A stretch of 64,000 nucleotides of DNA from Blastomussa wellsi (GCA_947652115.1 OX393561.1:44352233-44416232); one strand, 5' to 3'; positions 33,185 through 42,627 are shown, numbered from the stretch's first letter. Notes: generated from the sequence alone by a model not told the origin. Numbers and translations: made by a program.

Positions 33185-33211
33185 ATACGATTGAAAACAT
33201 GTTCTGTGTGG

Positions 33212-33291
33212 TGGTCCTTTAGTACAATAATTAGTATCCTCGACTGCAACTCGAGAGATCGGGGCTCGATTCCCACAGGGTCGATTTTTTT
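33212..33291 (+). tRNA. tRNA-like element inside module A, Cys(GCA)-type anticodon, Asp-like body
   Basis: A 73-nt segment (33212-33284) follows tRNA layout. A perfect 5-bp anticodon stem (CTCGA/TCGAG, 33239-33243 and 33251-33255) encloses the 7-base loop CTGCAAC, giving anticodon GCA. A D-arm-like TTAGTACAATAATTAGTATC lies before it and a near-perfect B box GGCTCGATTCC (33263-33273) after it. Seven T residues at 33285-33291 would end polymerase III transcription. The D-arm and T-loop text resemble tRNA-Asp more than tRNA-Cys. Weak points: the acceptor stem needs three G-U pairs, and only three T-stem pairs form. It may be a tRNA-like structure or decaying tRNA gene rather than a working tRNA. 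Confidence 0.55.
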
Positions 33292-33347
33292 CCTTTCCAT
33301 GTGGTATTAAAAGCAGCATACCCATGCACGTTTAGTCATTTGGACTC

Positions 33348-34007
33348 ATGGAACGACGCGAGGCTTTTCGATTTCACACCCCTTCCAGTCTGTTGGTGGT
33401 GGGTCCTTCAGGGTGTGGCAAGACGGTGTTTACCACCAACCTTTTACTAAACAACCTCGATTTGTTTCATGCCCCACCATCCCAAATACATTATTGCTAC
33501 GGGGTGTGGCAAGAGGGGTTTCAACCCATGAAAGAACGGGGGATCAAGTTTCACGAAGGCGTTCCCGACACAGATCAATTGAAAAAGTGGTTTCCTAAAG
33601 GCGGATTGCTTGTGTTGGACGATTTAATGGAAGAGGGCGGAAACGATAAACGCGTGTTGGATCTGTTTACCAAACATTCTCACCATCAAAACGTCACCGT
33701 GCTCTACTTGTGCCAAGACATGTTTCCGCCAGGGAAATATGCCAAGAGTATTTCCAGGAACGCACACTACATCGTAGCCTTTAAGAATCCACGAGATCAA
33801 TTAGGCATGAGAAATTTGCTATTACAGGCGTTTCCCACCCAATGGCAAGTTTTACAAGACACGTTTCAACGTTTGACAGAACGTCCATTTGGATACATGG
33901 TCTTGGATTTACATCCTGGCAGTTCGGACGATCAAAGGATTCTCAGCCACCTTTTAAAAGACGAAGGATGTATGCGATGTCACAAATTCATAGAGACATC
34001 AAGATGA
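33348..34007 (+). CDS. DNA-packaging ATPase (FtsK/HerA type)
   Basis: 219 residues. Walker A is GPSGCGKT near residue 20 and Walker B is GGLLVLDDL near residue 88, followed by the helical segment KHSHHQNVTVLYL common in these motors. It is the packaging ATPase of Polinton/adintovirus and adenovirus-like lineages, pumping the genome into capsids. It begins after the tRNA-like element; its stop TGA overlaps the next ATG (ATGA at 34004). Confidence 0.9.
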   Translation: MERREAFRFHTPSSLLVVGPSGCGKTVFTTNLLLNNLDLFHAPPSQIHYCYGVWQEGFQPMKERGIKFHEGVPDTDQLKKWFPKGGLLVLDDLMEEGGNDKRVLDLFTKHSHHQNVTVLYLCQDMFPPGKYAKSISRNAHYIVAFKNPRDQLGMRNLLLQAFPTQWQVLQDTFQRLTERPFGYMVLDLHPGSSDDQRILSHLLKDEGCMRCHKFIETSR

Positions 34008-34552
34008 GATCTTCCCAAGATTTAATTACTACCGTATCTCTAATGAACGGATCCAGGAAAAGCGCTCAGCTGGTAAACAAAGATCTGCTGTACCGATTGG
34101 ATGGGTTGTTTGCCTTCTACCACCGTCAGTGGTGGTGTCATCGTCAAATGTTTTACCACTTTAAGTGGTGCCACGGTTGTTTGAATGCTTTGGCTTTGAT
34201 GATCGTGGCAGCAGGCATCGTGGTAGGATCCGTCTTGGAAAACAGTATCCTGATTGCCTGTTTAACTGCCGCTGGAACTGTGATTAAGGGGTGGAATGAT
34301 TTCAAAAAGTTTTCATTCAAAATCGACATGTGTCGCTTTGCCTACACCACTTACGGCAAAACATTGATCGAATTGAGAACCTACGTGCGAGGACTTCCGA
34401 TGGAGGAGTTTGAGGGATTTTTGATCAAGATGCAAACCTTGGATGACACAATCACTGATTTCACACCCCCTGTATCTGACAAGTGCGTGCAAGAATACCA
34501 ACAACGATTTCGCTACGACCACGTCGATAAAAGCAGGAGCACTGACGTGTGA
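34004..34552 (+). CDS. Membrane protein of module A, about 182 residues
   Basis: I start it at ATG 34004, which overlaps the ATPase stop; the frame is open further upstream, but that part lies inside the ATPase gene. Two hydrophobic segments, about residues 60-78 (LALMIVAAGIVVGSVL) and 84-98 (ILIACLTAAGTVI), suggest a two-pass membrane protein, with a charged C-terminal half. Cys and Trp are clustered just before the first segment. A role in virion envelope or membrane interaction is possible but not shown. Confidence 0.65.
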   Translation: MRSSQDLITTVSLMNGSRKSAQLVNKDLLYRLDGLFAFYHRQWWCHRQMFYHFKWCHGCLNALALMIVAAGIVVGSVLENSILIACLTAAGTVIKGWNDFKKFSFKIDMCRFAYTTYGKTLIELRTYVRGLPMEEFEGFLIKMQTLDDTITDFTPPVSDKCVQEYQQRFRYDHVDKSRSTDV

Positions 34553-34567
34553 GTGCTAGTATGTGTC

Positions 34568-34765
34568 ATGAAGAGAAAGCGAACAGTTCGTAGAAAACCA
34601 AGGAGGCAAAGGAGGGCACAAAAAGGGGGATTATTACCGTTGGCAGCTCTCATTCCCGCTTTAGTAGCAGCAGGAAAGGCAGCGGCTCTAGGAGGAATCT
34701 CTAGTGCAGCGGGTTACGGTGTGAAAAAAGGTTTGGAAGCTGCTTCGCGTAAACGTCGACGATGA
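34568..34765 (+). CDS. Small core-like peptide with QKGG cleavage-like site, 65 residues
   Basis: From ATG 34568 (the frame upstream opens only with GTG at 34553). Arg/Lys-rich N-terminus, then AQKGG followed by a hydrophobic Ala/Leu-rich stretch and a basic tail. Resembles the pX/pVI-like precursors of adenovirus-related elements, where the viral protease cuts after GG to free a membrane-active or DNA-binding peptide. Stop overlaps the next start (34762). Confidence 0.6.
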   Translation: MKRKRTVRRKPRRQRRAQKGGLLPLAALIPALVAAGKAAALGGISSAAGYGVKKGLEAASRKRRR

Positions 34766-35112
34766 AAAACAAACCATTGACCAAGAAAAGAAGTAAACAG
34801 CGAGGCGGAGCACTGGCTCGACGTAGACATCGATTGGTAGACAAGATCGCTGAAGGAGCCAGTATGTTCTTATCGGGACCCTCACCTACCTTTGCTACTC
34901 TGGCTTTGAAATTAGCAGGACAGGCAGCAAAAGGAATCAGAGACAATGTGAATCACTATAACAAGAGGCAACGTGGAGGTGCACTGCTTACTGTTCTCAA
35001 GAACGCGGCCAAGATCGGGTACAAGCTCGGCAAGGACAAGAGGTATAAGAGAATGGGAGCAAAGGGTGTCACAGGCAGTTACAACAGACGTCCTGCACCG
35101 TGGGAAGTATGA
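34762..35112 (+). CDS. Small basic protein with two RGGA motifs, 116 residues
   Basis: Contains KQRGGALAR (about residue 13) and KRQRGGALLT (about residue 70), both adenain-site-like, separating a basic N-terminal part, an amphipathic helix (residues about 35-60) and a C-terminal basic segment. Probably a precursor cut into two or three core peptides. Overlaps both neighbours by ATGA. Confidence 0.6.
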   Translation: MKNKPLTKKRSKQRGGALARRRHRLVDKIAEGASMFLSGPSPTFATLALKLAGQAAKGIRDNVNHYNKRQRGGALLTVLKNAAKIGYKLGKDKRYKRMGAKGVTGSYNRRPAPWEV

Positions 35113-35438
35113 GTCGTTTACGCAGACAACGCCCTTTCTTGGAGGCTATTCTCAAAGAGGCCAATCGGAACAGGAGACAAGAGATGTTAGAACATGCTAA
35201 TGCAGATCAAATCAATACCGTGAGCGAAATGGTTCTCAACCTATTACGAAACAGAATTCCCGTTCACCCAATTACCATGGCTAAGCTGCACCACTATAAG
35301 ACAACGCTACGCGAAGTGGGGAAACGCAAAAACTCAGTGAAGAGACGACGAGAACATCTCCAAAAACAAAAGGGTGCTGGATTCTGGCAAGGTTTACACG
35401 ACGTATTCAAGGCATGTCACTGCAAGAGCAGAGGCTGA
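35109..35438 (+). CDS. Conserved small Polinton protein, about 109 residues
   Basis: From ATG 35109. The INTVSEMVLNLLRNRIPV segment followed by KLHHYKTTLREVGKRKNSV is a pattern I recall in many cnidarian and mollusc Polinton-type small proteins of unknown role. It ends with QKQKGAGFWQGL and a CHCK cluster. Likely virion core or assembly factor. No enzyme motif. Confidence 0.6.
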   Translation: MSRLRRQRPFLEAILKEANRNRRQEMLEHANADQINTVSEMVLNLLRNRIPVHPITMAKLHHYKTTLREVGKRKNSVKRRREHLQKQKGAGFWQGLHDVFKACHCKSRG

Positions 35439-35803
35439 AGTTATATAAAGACAGCAACACCAGGCTCGTCCAGTTATTGAAGGAAGCCAACGACAGGAAC
35501 GCCAAATTGGAACAGAGTTCAGACAGATGGCATAAAGCCCACGACAACCTCATGCAAGAGCATTTGGCGCTCAAGTACAACGACGCACCGTGTCTCGCTT
35601 GTCAAGAGATAAGTGCCACCACCCCGCCTGGCAAAACGATCACTCCTTGCGAGCAGTGCATCGTGGCACGACGCAACTGGCAAAAAGAAATCAAAGACTT
35701 GACGGAAGAAGCCCACTATTGGCAAACGTGTTACGAATCGTTACTCGAACAACATTTCGAGCATGACAGAAGAGGTGATGATGGTGCCTACGAGAGAGTT
35801 TGA
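35414..35803 (+). CDS. Coiled-coil protein with two CxxC motifs, 129 residues
   Basis: N-terminal heptad-like helices (residues 1-55), then CLAC (about 60) and CEQC (about 78), a possible zinc site, then a second helix. Overlaps the preceding and following ORFs. No family recognised. Confidence 0.5.
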   Translation: MSLQEQRLKLYKDSNTRLVQLLKEANDRNAKLEQSSDRWHKAHDNLMQEHLALKYNDAPCLACQEISATTPPGKTITPCEQCIVARRNWQKEIKDLTEEAHYWQTCYESLLEQHFEHDRRGDDGAYERV

Positions 35804-36380
35804 CCAATTGGTTCAGTATTACAAAGGAGAAATCACGGACCATGCCTTGTTGAACAAGGCGGGTCGATTGGCCGCTGAAAGCCATGTGATACTCCACGAT
35901 AAATCGATCCCAGATTCGATTGCCATCAAGAAAATTAAACCTTTAGCTCGTCAGAGAGGTCGTTTAACCAAACGTATCAGACAAATTGGTCCTTTGTCGA
36001 GCAATAGTGTTGATGTCGGTGAAGAGGAAGAGGCCGAGGAGGAAGGAGTTTTGGTGAAGGGTCCGTTGGAAACCATGTTCAAACAATTGATCAAGAATAC
36101 TTCTCGAGCTACGAAGACACCAAAGATCAAGGAAGAAGCTACACCATCTACGTCAGGTGTTAAAAAGAAGCCACCCGCTGCTAAAACACCCATTCCACCT
36201 GACTCAGAACTGGGAACGCTCCTAAGAAAGGCTGACATTCTCCTGGGAAAAGACAAACGTAAAGGCAAGCGCAAACGTAACAACGAGGCCGAACGCTTAA
36301 AACCTACGAGTGGCTGGGAGGACTGGGCCCAAGGAAAGAAACTGAGACGAAATCTACAACACGATTATGACACGACCTAA
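35763..36380 (+). CDS. Hypothetical module A protein, 205 residues, acidic linker
   Basis: Helical N-terminus, an EEEEAEEE acidic block near residue 80, a Lys/Pro-rich middle and a basic C-terminus (GKDKRKGKRKRN). Looks like a scaffold or DNA-binding linker. The next ORF starts 14 bp before its end. No family recognised. Confidence 0.5.
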   Translation: MTEEVMMVPTREFDQLVQYYKGEITDHALLNKAGRLAAESHVILHDKSIPDSIAIKKIKPLARQRGRLTKRIRQIGPLSSNSVDVGEEEEAEEEGVLVKGPLETMFKQLIKNTSRATKTPKIKEEATPSTSGVKKKPPAAKTPIPPDSELGTLLRKADILLGKDKRKGKRKRNNEAERLKPTSGWEDWAQGKKLRRNLQHDYDTT

Positions 36381-36717
36381 GACCCGTACGCGGAATTATC
36401 GTCAACGTGGTCGTGGTTTAGACATTCAGAAATGGTTGGGCAAGACGGGGATCGAATTTCACTGGCCTGGATACCAGTACATGGGGCCTGGGACCAAGTT
36501 AGCTAAGAGACTGAAGCGTGGAGACCCAGGTATCAATCGACTGGACAAGATTGCCAAACAGCATGACATTGATTACAGTCATGCTAAGAATTTGAGAGAC
36601 AAGTGGAAAGCCGACGCTAAAATGATCAAGGCCATGGATAAGTTACCCGGCAGCAAAACGATGACTGAAAAGATTGTCAAGAGAATCATGCAAGCCAAGA
36701 AAAAGTTAAAATTGTAA
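36367..36717 (+). CDS. Parvovirus VP1-type phospholipase A2-like protein
   Basis: 116 residues. The calcium-loop motif YMGPGTKL (about residue 38) and catalytic HDIDYSH (about residue 67), with the intervening GDPGINRLDKIAKQ, match the compact phospholipase A2 domain of parvovirus VP1, also reported in some adintovirus-like elements. In parvoviruses it helps the particle leave the endosome. An N-terminal RQRGRGLD could be a processing site. It is the last gene of the cluster, followed by AATAAA at 36752. Confidence 0.85.
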   Translation: MTRPKTRTRNYRQRGRGLDIQKWLGKTGIEFHWPGYQYMGPGTKLAKRLKRGDPGINRLDKIAKQHDIDYSHAKNLRDKWKADAKMIKAMDKLPGSKTMTEKIVKRIMQAKKKLKL

Positions 36718-36751
36718 TAATCAATTTCTCCTTTTGGAGTTCGTGTTATTC

Positions 36752-36757
36752 AATAAA
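36752..36757 (+). terminator. Polyadenylation signal after the phospholipase gene
   Basis: AATAAA, 35 bp beyond the stop, probably ending the downstream module A transcript. Confidence 0.6.
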
Positions 36758-36817
36758 CGGTATAAATTAAACTTCAGACTCTTTGTTTTGTTTGAAAGAC
36801 AAATGGTACAGCAGGGA

Positions 36818-36881
36818 GTACCCCCTATCCCTCGTCACCTTGATGGTTGTTAACCACGTGATATTGCGTACCCCCTATCCC
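36818..36881. repeat. Duplicated GTACCCCCTATCCC motif
   Basis: The 14-mer occurs at 36818-36831 and 36868-36881. A related complement (TAGGGGGTATCC within 43439-43450 and the copy at 45071) lies in the module B repeats, on the other strand. Confidence 0.6.
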
Positions 36882-36898
36882 GGTCTTTTTATTGCTTC

Positions 36899-37138
36899 TT
36901 AACCGACCATTGTCTGTTCTTTTGCGCATATCCGTTTATAAGTCAATTGGTCTTGAGAGGATTCCCATCTGGGTTCAATGATGTGGACATGGAAAATGGT
37001 GACACCTTGTTGGAATTGTAAATAGTTTTCCCAAGCCACACACCACGCTGGACATTGCTGCTGTTTATGGGCGTACTCCACTAAGGGAGTGGACACAGGT
37101 CCCTCTTGTAAAGAATTAGGATTTTTTAATAAATACAA
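36899..37138 (-). CDS. Hypothetical 79-residue ORF near the right end of module A
   Basis: Minus-strand ORF between the phospholipase gene and the right repeat; not a shadow of a known gene. Contains CPAWCVAW and FHVHIIEPRW words but no recognised domain. It points towards the structural genes, the orientation Polinton polymerase genes usually have, so it could be a leftover of a lost gene. Weak. Confidence 0.25.
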   Translation of the reverse strand: MYLLKNPNSLQEGPVSTPLVEYAHKQQQCPAWCVAWENYLQFQQGVTIFHVHIIEPRWESSQDQLTYKRICAKEQTMVG

Positions 37139-37304
37139 TTGTTTCTCATTTGAATGACATTTGACTAGATTGACATATCGGACGAGTCTGAGAGACCGAT
37201 CCCAGGCCTTCGAGTCCAGTGGTCAATTTTCTCACTCCAAAACAAACTCCTATGGGAACCCGGGACCTAGTTTCCAGGTTTCACTGCTGCTCAGGGAGCC
37301 GCTA

Positions 37305-37403
37305 CCTCCTGATTGGTTGAAAATAACCTCCGCCATCTTGGATTTGGAAAACAATAGAGTCTATTGTTCTCGAAACAATAGCCTATTTGTCTTTTCTCGG
37401 CTC
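37305..37403 (-). repeat. Extra tandem partial copy of the right module A repeat
   Basis: Repeats the inner part of 37404-37533 in the same orientation (CCATCTTGGATTTGGAAAAC and the CAATAG/CTATTG pair), so the right end has about 1.8 copies and the left has one. Confidence 0.8.
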
Positions 37404-37533
37404 CTGATTGGTTGAAATTTGTGGCGGCCATCTTGGATTTGGAAAACAATAGAGTCTATTGTTCTCGAAACAATAGCCTATTGTCTTTCTCGGCTCCTGA
37501 TTGGTTACTGCCCCTATGAGCCATGTATACTAC
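37404..37533 (-). repeat. Right terminal inverted repeat of module A
   Basis: Reverse complement of 28112-28240. It touches the left repeat of module B with no spacer. Confidence 0.85.
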
Positions 37534-37816
37534 ATATCCGAAGATGAGACCAGTAGTAAAGGGGGTTAAACCAGGGCCCTGCCTGATTTTGACGTCATAA
37601 TGTATGCAAATTGAAAAATGTTATAAGGCTTTGTATGAAGCGCTGCAGGGGTTCTGACGTCATTTTGACGTCATATGCATAAAAAATCAAGTTAATGAGC
37701 AAAATGTGGAAATTTCAAAAACCATTACAAAATTTGAATTTTGGCGGGCAAATTTGAAAATTTGAATGTTATCACGTGATCGCCACATGTGGAAACCCAG
37801 CCTCGACAGAGGACCT
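37533..37816 (+). repeat. Left terminal inverted repeat of module B
   Basis: CATATCCGAAGATGAG (37533-37548) matches the complement at 47274-47289. After an insert of about 60 bp, the region from GAAAAATGTTATAAGGC to CAGCCTCGACAG matches 47064-47270 inverted with very few differences. It contains two TGACGTCA-like words and a TTTTGGCGGGC word. Confidence 0.85.
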
Positions 37817-38234
37817 GGGACCTGTCTTACCGATTTCCGTGGCAGCCGCAAAACGTCATAGTTACAAATCAATCAATAAAAAAGAGCGGGAAAATGGTAC
37901 TCACGGAGCGTAGAGGTCAACACTGCAAGACGACATGATGTAAAATGAGTAAGTCGTGGCGGGAACCTAGTGTAGTAAGGCGCGAGAGCCTCGTTTTCAA
38001 GCGACCAATCAGCAACAAGATGACGTAATGGCTTTCCGGTCCCCCACTCCTTAAGGGAGCGTATTATTTTCCAGTCCTTTCGCTAGATGGGGCACTCCTC
38101 GGGGATTGGTTACCCGCGACTCGTGTTGGGATCCCTGACCTAGCGAAAAGAGCAGAAAAGGGTATCGTCGAGGCGCCATCTCGACTCGTTGTAGCCGGAA
38201 CATTAAAAAACTCAACAGAAAACTATTTACAAAA

Positions 38235-38325
38235 GGTGCTGGCATACACAGCCAGCTTCGAGCGACGAAAGCGCGGTGTTTACAAACGATCGCTCCTAAA
38301 AGAGCGGGCCGAAGCCAGGAATTTA
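38235..38325 (-). pseudogene. Degenerate copy of the polymerase N-terminal coding segment
   Basis: On the minus strand this short piece aligns with the polymerase N-terminal coding region at about 42470-42545 (shared CGATCGCTCCTAAAAGAGCG-type word, GGGCC-AAGCC, and GCATACACAGCC versus GCATGCACAGCC). It is interrupted by stops and lies just beyond the polymerase stop codon. Confidence 0.5.
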
Positions 38326-38334
38326 AAGGTTTAA

Positions 38335-41300
38335 TCAGGTATTTAAATTGTCCATATCCACGTCGTCGAGGCTATCCTTGAACCCGTAGGGATAGGAAGC
38401 GAAAGTGTCAAAATCTATCACACGCTTGTCAAAAACTAACCCGTACATTTTGGTTCTTGGACTGACTTTTAAACGCTTGGTAGCACGATTCCTCGTGAAA
38501 AAGTTGGGGTCAGTTACGGCAATGTTTCGTCGCTTGTCTCGCGGATCCGTTAACTCCACTAGTAGATTCTGTTTAACGGCTTGGAAGTTGAGCTGTTCTG
38601 ACCCGCGTACAGACTTGAGAGAAAAACCGCGCACTTTACAACACACGCGTCCTTGATCCGTCACGTAGCTGTAATTCTTGGGACCACCAGACACGAATTC
38701 CTTGATAAAGTCGCCAGGGTAGTCTTTGTCCTCTAGTTCGTCTGTCATCTCTCCCAGAAAGCTGCCGAGAGGAATGTCGGGTTGACCGGGACGCCAGGAG
38801 TAGATGACGGAGTCTGTATCGAAATACAGCACTTGCTCTTGCAGTTGGTGGAGGTAGCTGTACAGCTTCAGACGTGCGTGACAGGTGGTGAACGCTGCCA
38901 CGAAGATGTTAGTGCGGCCATTGTCTATTTGATTTTCTCTCGTGTCCTTGTATACTATCTCTATAGTGTCCTCGCTGTGTATTCGAAAAGACGTAATTTC
39001 TAACAGAGGATCTGATACGTAGTGGAAGAGTTGGGCTGGCGTGTTAATGGCTTCCGTCTTGGTTCGGTCCAAGTTTTCGCCAAACTTTCCCCAGAAGGAG
39101 TTCAGCATAAGTTTAGCCGTGGCTTTCCTTCCAGGGTTTTTTGCTACGTTAGTCAAGCGTATGCCTTCTCTAAATTGATAATCGTCCACATACTGGGTTT
39201 TCTTTTCTTCTGTGTTTGCCCATTTGGGGTATCCGGCAGCCTCTTGCTTGAGTTTTAACCACTTGTTCACGTAGGGACGAAAGAGACCCTTCTGTCTCTG
39301 GTTTTCAGGAAAGTGCCACACCTCGTGGATCTTTTCTATTACGTAACCGCGCCGCACCGCCTCTTCCAGTTCAGGCGTACACCACGTACCGCGGAGAATG
39401 CGCTGCGAGTCGTTGTGGGTACACAGAGGAGATCGCTCGTTAAAGTGTTTTGGCATCTCTTCTTCTACGCAAGCTGCACACAGAGGAAAGGTCAATTTTC
39501 CTCCACATCGGAAAGGCAGCACGGGATGATATAGGTTGTAGGGAGGAAGCACGTCCACGTCAGCTATGCCAAAGAAGGACGAGATGGAAGCGGTGGCGGG
39601 ACGAGTGATGATGGTAGGATGACCTGTCGGGTACTCGCCGTACTTGTTTACCCACGGGTACAACGAGGTGACGTCAACGTACCGGATTTGCTCACCTTGA
39701 GTGGGATCCACTTGCTTGTACAGGGTCACGGCGTTGGTGCGACCTCCAAAGAACGCGTTCCGAGGATTCAAAGGTGACACTAGCTGGAGGTTATCCACAA
39801 AAGACTTGAGATTTTGGTCAGTCTTGAGTTGATGTTCCCATTCACACTCCCAGATGACTTCTACCTTGAAACCGTTAGCGCGGAGAACGTCCTCTTTAGC
39901 TTGCGTTGCCTCGTACGACTCTTGGAAGGTTCTGTCGGATCGTATTTACGAGTGTCGTGTGCGGTACGGATAGCAGGAAGGACATCCGTGCCACAAGCAT
40001 CCGTGGAATTCGTAGACGGTCTTGGTGAGCTCGTCGAAACCGTCTACCAAGTACGATTGGGCTGGCGTGAATACGCGTTTCTCGCCGCCGTTTTTCGCAT
40101 GACGAATGCGGTCAATCGTGAATTCGCTTGTCGGATCGGTCGCTCTTAGATCATCTTCTCGCCACGCTAGCCACTGGAAGGCCTTGAGAGATTGGTTGGT
40201 TTGTGCCCCGTGCCAGCCACCGGGCGGTTCAACGGCAATCGTGTTCTTGGGCAACATCTTCTTTCGCCAGAAGCGATGACAAGCCGAGGCGATTGTTATG
40301 CTTTTTTCGAGAGGACGAAATTCCGCATGGGAGTAGAACTCGTCTTGTAACTTCTCGCACCCCTCTTTGAGTAACTTCACGTCCGATCTACAGTAGGCGA
40401 TCATCTCCTCTTTGAGACTGAAGAGATAGTTAGCTTCTACCTTCTCCTTATGCCAACACTCAAAGTCTTTGTTCTTTTTTGGTGACATGCCTTCTGGATC
40501 GTAATATTCCGCAGGCGGCATGGGTCCTACGTAGTTGCGGTTCTCCTTCTTGTTAAACTTGTGAGGGAAGTATCCCTTACACAGTTCCGTTAGACCAAAC
40601 GTGTCTGGAAAGGCGGCGAGAGGCATGGCCAAGAAACAGGAGGAGTCCACAAACTTGATGTCGCCCGTCTTGAGAGAAACGATTTTGACACCTTGAGTGA
40701 TTTGGTCGACTTCTCTGTGGTGTTCGTAGAGGTAGCGAACCACAAACATGCCGTCGTAGCCTTTAAAGTTGTGAAACACACAAATGACCTGTCTGCCCTC
40801 TCCGTTCTCGTCTTCCGTGAGTGCGTCGAGGAAGTCTATTAGTCGCGCTACGCAATCGGTGCCGTAGAAGTCTACTTGATCGTCTTCTTCCGCGAGCTGA
40901 GCACAGGCGAGTATTGGCGATTGGATACCAGAGGCGTCCGTCTCACATTCTAGATCAGCGTAAACGGTTGCTGGACCTGGTAACTCCACGATCACTGTGT
41001 TCTCGTCCTCGGGATCCACACCCACCACGGTACGATTTCCTACTTCGCTCCGAGACATTTTGCGGGTTTTTGGCTCGTCCTTTTCAGGATCTTCGGGCTG
41101 AATGAAACATTGATGTTTCGCAAGTTCCACCTCCTTTTCGCAGAAGGGACATTTGCCCCATCCACATTTGTGCTGATGATGACGTGCTTTGTTCTTGATA
41201 GTGTTGTCGCAACGCACGTACACTTTGCAGCAGGAGAGGCATTTCCTTGTCGTTTCGCACAAGGAGCGCTGTTTCTTGGATGGCTTGGTCGCATGGAAAC

Positions 41301-42627
41301 GTTTACAGTTCTCGCCAAAGAACTTGCGGTTGCACGTGGTACAGGGTACGGAAGGCGTCGCTCCTTTCTTGTAATCGGGGCAGTCTTTCCTTTCGCAGGA
41401 ATAGCAGTACTTACCGTTGCACGGGTGGTGAGCGATGTCTTCGGTGCTATATCCTCTGTTACAGTCGTCGCAAAAGTAAGACTTGTTCAGAAAACCTTTA
41501 AACGAATTGCATCCGTGATAATGACCGTCTACTTTTATCAGCCTGATCTTTTTCTCGCAATCCACAGGACCTTGATAGATTATCATGTGCGGCTTGTCCA
41601 CGCTCAGCACCTTGATCTGGTAACCGGGTAGAGAAGTCTGAAACAGTTCGAGTTCGGTAATACCGCAAGGTCCTTCAGGTACACCCGCTTTTTGATGTAG
41701 CTCTTTGGCTAGTCTTTGCTGTAAGGGACGTCCTCGCTGTAGGTTCTTGTAATCTTTACTTGTCGCACCACCATCTGCAAACGCTTTCATGGTGACGATT
41801 GCTCTCGCACAACACAGTTGATCTGTGTTCTTAATCTGTATTACTGACTGTTTCCTCTTTAAGGTTTCTTCGATGATGCGACGACCGGGCTTGTAGCGTT
41901 TGAAACCTGCACCAGGTCCTGGCGTTCGCACGATGGTCGTTTCTACGTCGTAGAGGTCTTCAGGCTGAAACGATTGATTCGAATTTAGTTGGGTAGCGAG
42001 TTTTTGCAAGTACATGTCCAATCGTTCGCTTCCCTCCTCAAACTCTTGCACGGTGAAGTTAACAGACCTGTAAGCATGCTTGTAAGTGTTGGAGTTCATC
42101 GAGAAGAAAACTTGGTGATGAGGTCGAAGATCCGCCGTATTGCCCAAGGTGGTGTTAATGGAGCGACGCAAGGCATCTGTTAGTTCCTTGCCCACGTTAT
42201 CTTTTGCGGTATTTTCTCTAAGTGTCTTTAATTTTAATTGATGACGAACTTGGGAAGCCGCGCTTTTCCACTGACGAGGAGGCAACGTGGACCTTTGCAC
42301 GAAGTCAAACAGCGGAGTTACGGCACCGCCACCAATCATGAAAGCATCGTTGTCAGGGTGGAGGAGGTAGTTATCGCCTTCCTCGTCGAACAGGTCTTCA
42401 TCCAAGATGGCATCTACGGCGGGATCAAACAGCCGCTCGTCGTCGTCTTCACGTTTTCTTTTTGTGCCGGCATGCACAGCCGGCGACCGAGCTACAAAAC
42501 GCGAATTAAAATCGTTCCTAAAGGAACGGGCCCAAGCCGGAACTGAACTAGAACGTAATAATCGTCCTACAGTTTGACGAATAGGACTTGCAGACCTTGC
42601 TCTTCTTGTTCCTCTTGATGTGTTCAT
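38335..42627 (-). pseudogene. Protein-primed-type family B DNA polymerase, split by one in-frame stop
   Basis: One frame of 1430 codons with a single TAA (39946-39948 on the plus map) after residue 893. N-terminal to the stop: an unrecognised region, a Cys/His-rich zinc-binding stretch (residues about 380-510, multiple CxxC), and the exonuclease motifs DLECE (ExoI, about 555), FHNFKGYDG (ExoII, about 620) and YCRSDVK (ExoIII, about 748). C-terminal: palm motif A DVTSLYP, motif B KLMLNSFWG and motif C YFDTDS. All catalytic residues I can check are present, so the only visible lesion is the stop. Polinton polymerases copy the element's own genome. With readthrough or an allelic difference the gene could still work; as written it is broken. 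Confidence 0.9.

Larger units (their letters stand above)
28112..37533. mobile_element. Module A: Polinton/adintovirus-like element with integrase and capsid genes, no polymerase
   Basis: Bounded by inverted repeats (28112-28240 and 37404-37533). Fourteen compact plus-strand ORFs run from an accessory gene and integrase to a phospholipase-like gene. Neighbouring genes overlap by ATGA or TAATG at many junctions, as in small DNA viruses. The integrase, major capsid protein, adenain-type protease and packaging ATPase together are diagnostic of Polinton/adintovirus-like elements. The expected family B polymerase is absent from this unit and lies just outside, in module B. A perfect 6-bp target duplication is not evident at the limits I chose, so the outer ends may be off by a few bases. 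Confidence 0.85.

Noticed and set aside
28112..37533. Assembly contamination by a free virus
   Set aside because: The element is flanked by host-type repeats and lies between host genes. Its decay by stops also fits an endogenous copy, though the junction still needs long reads.
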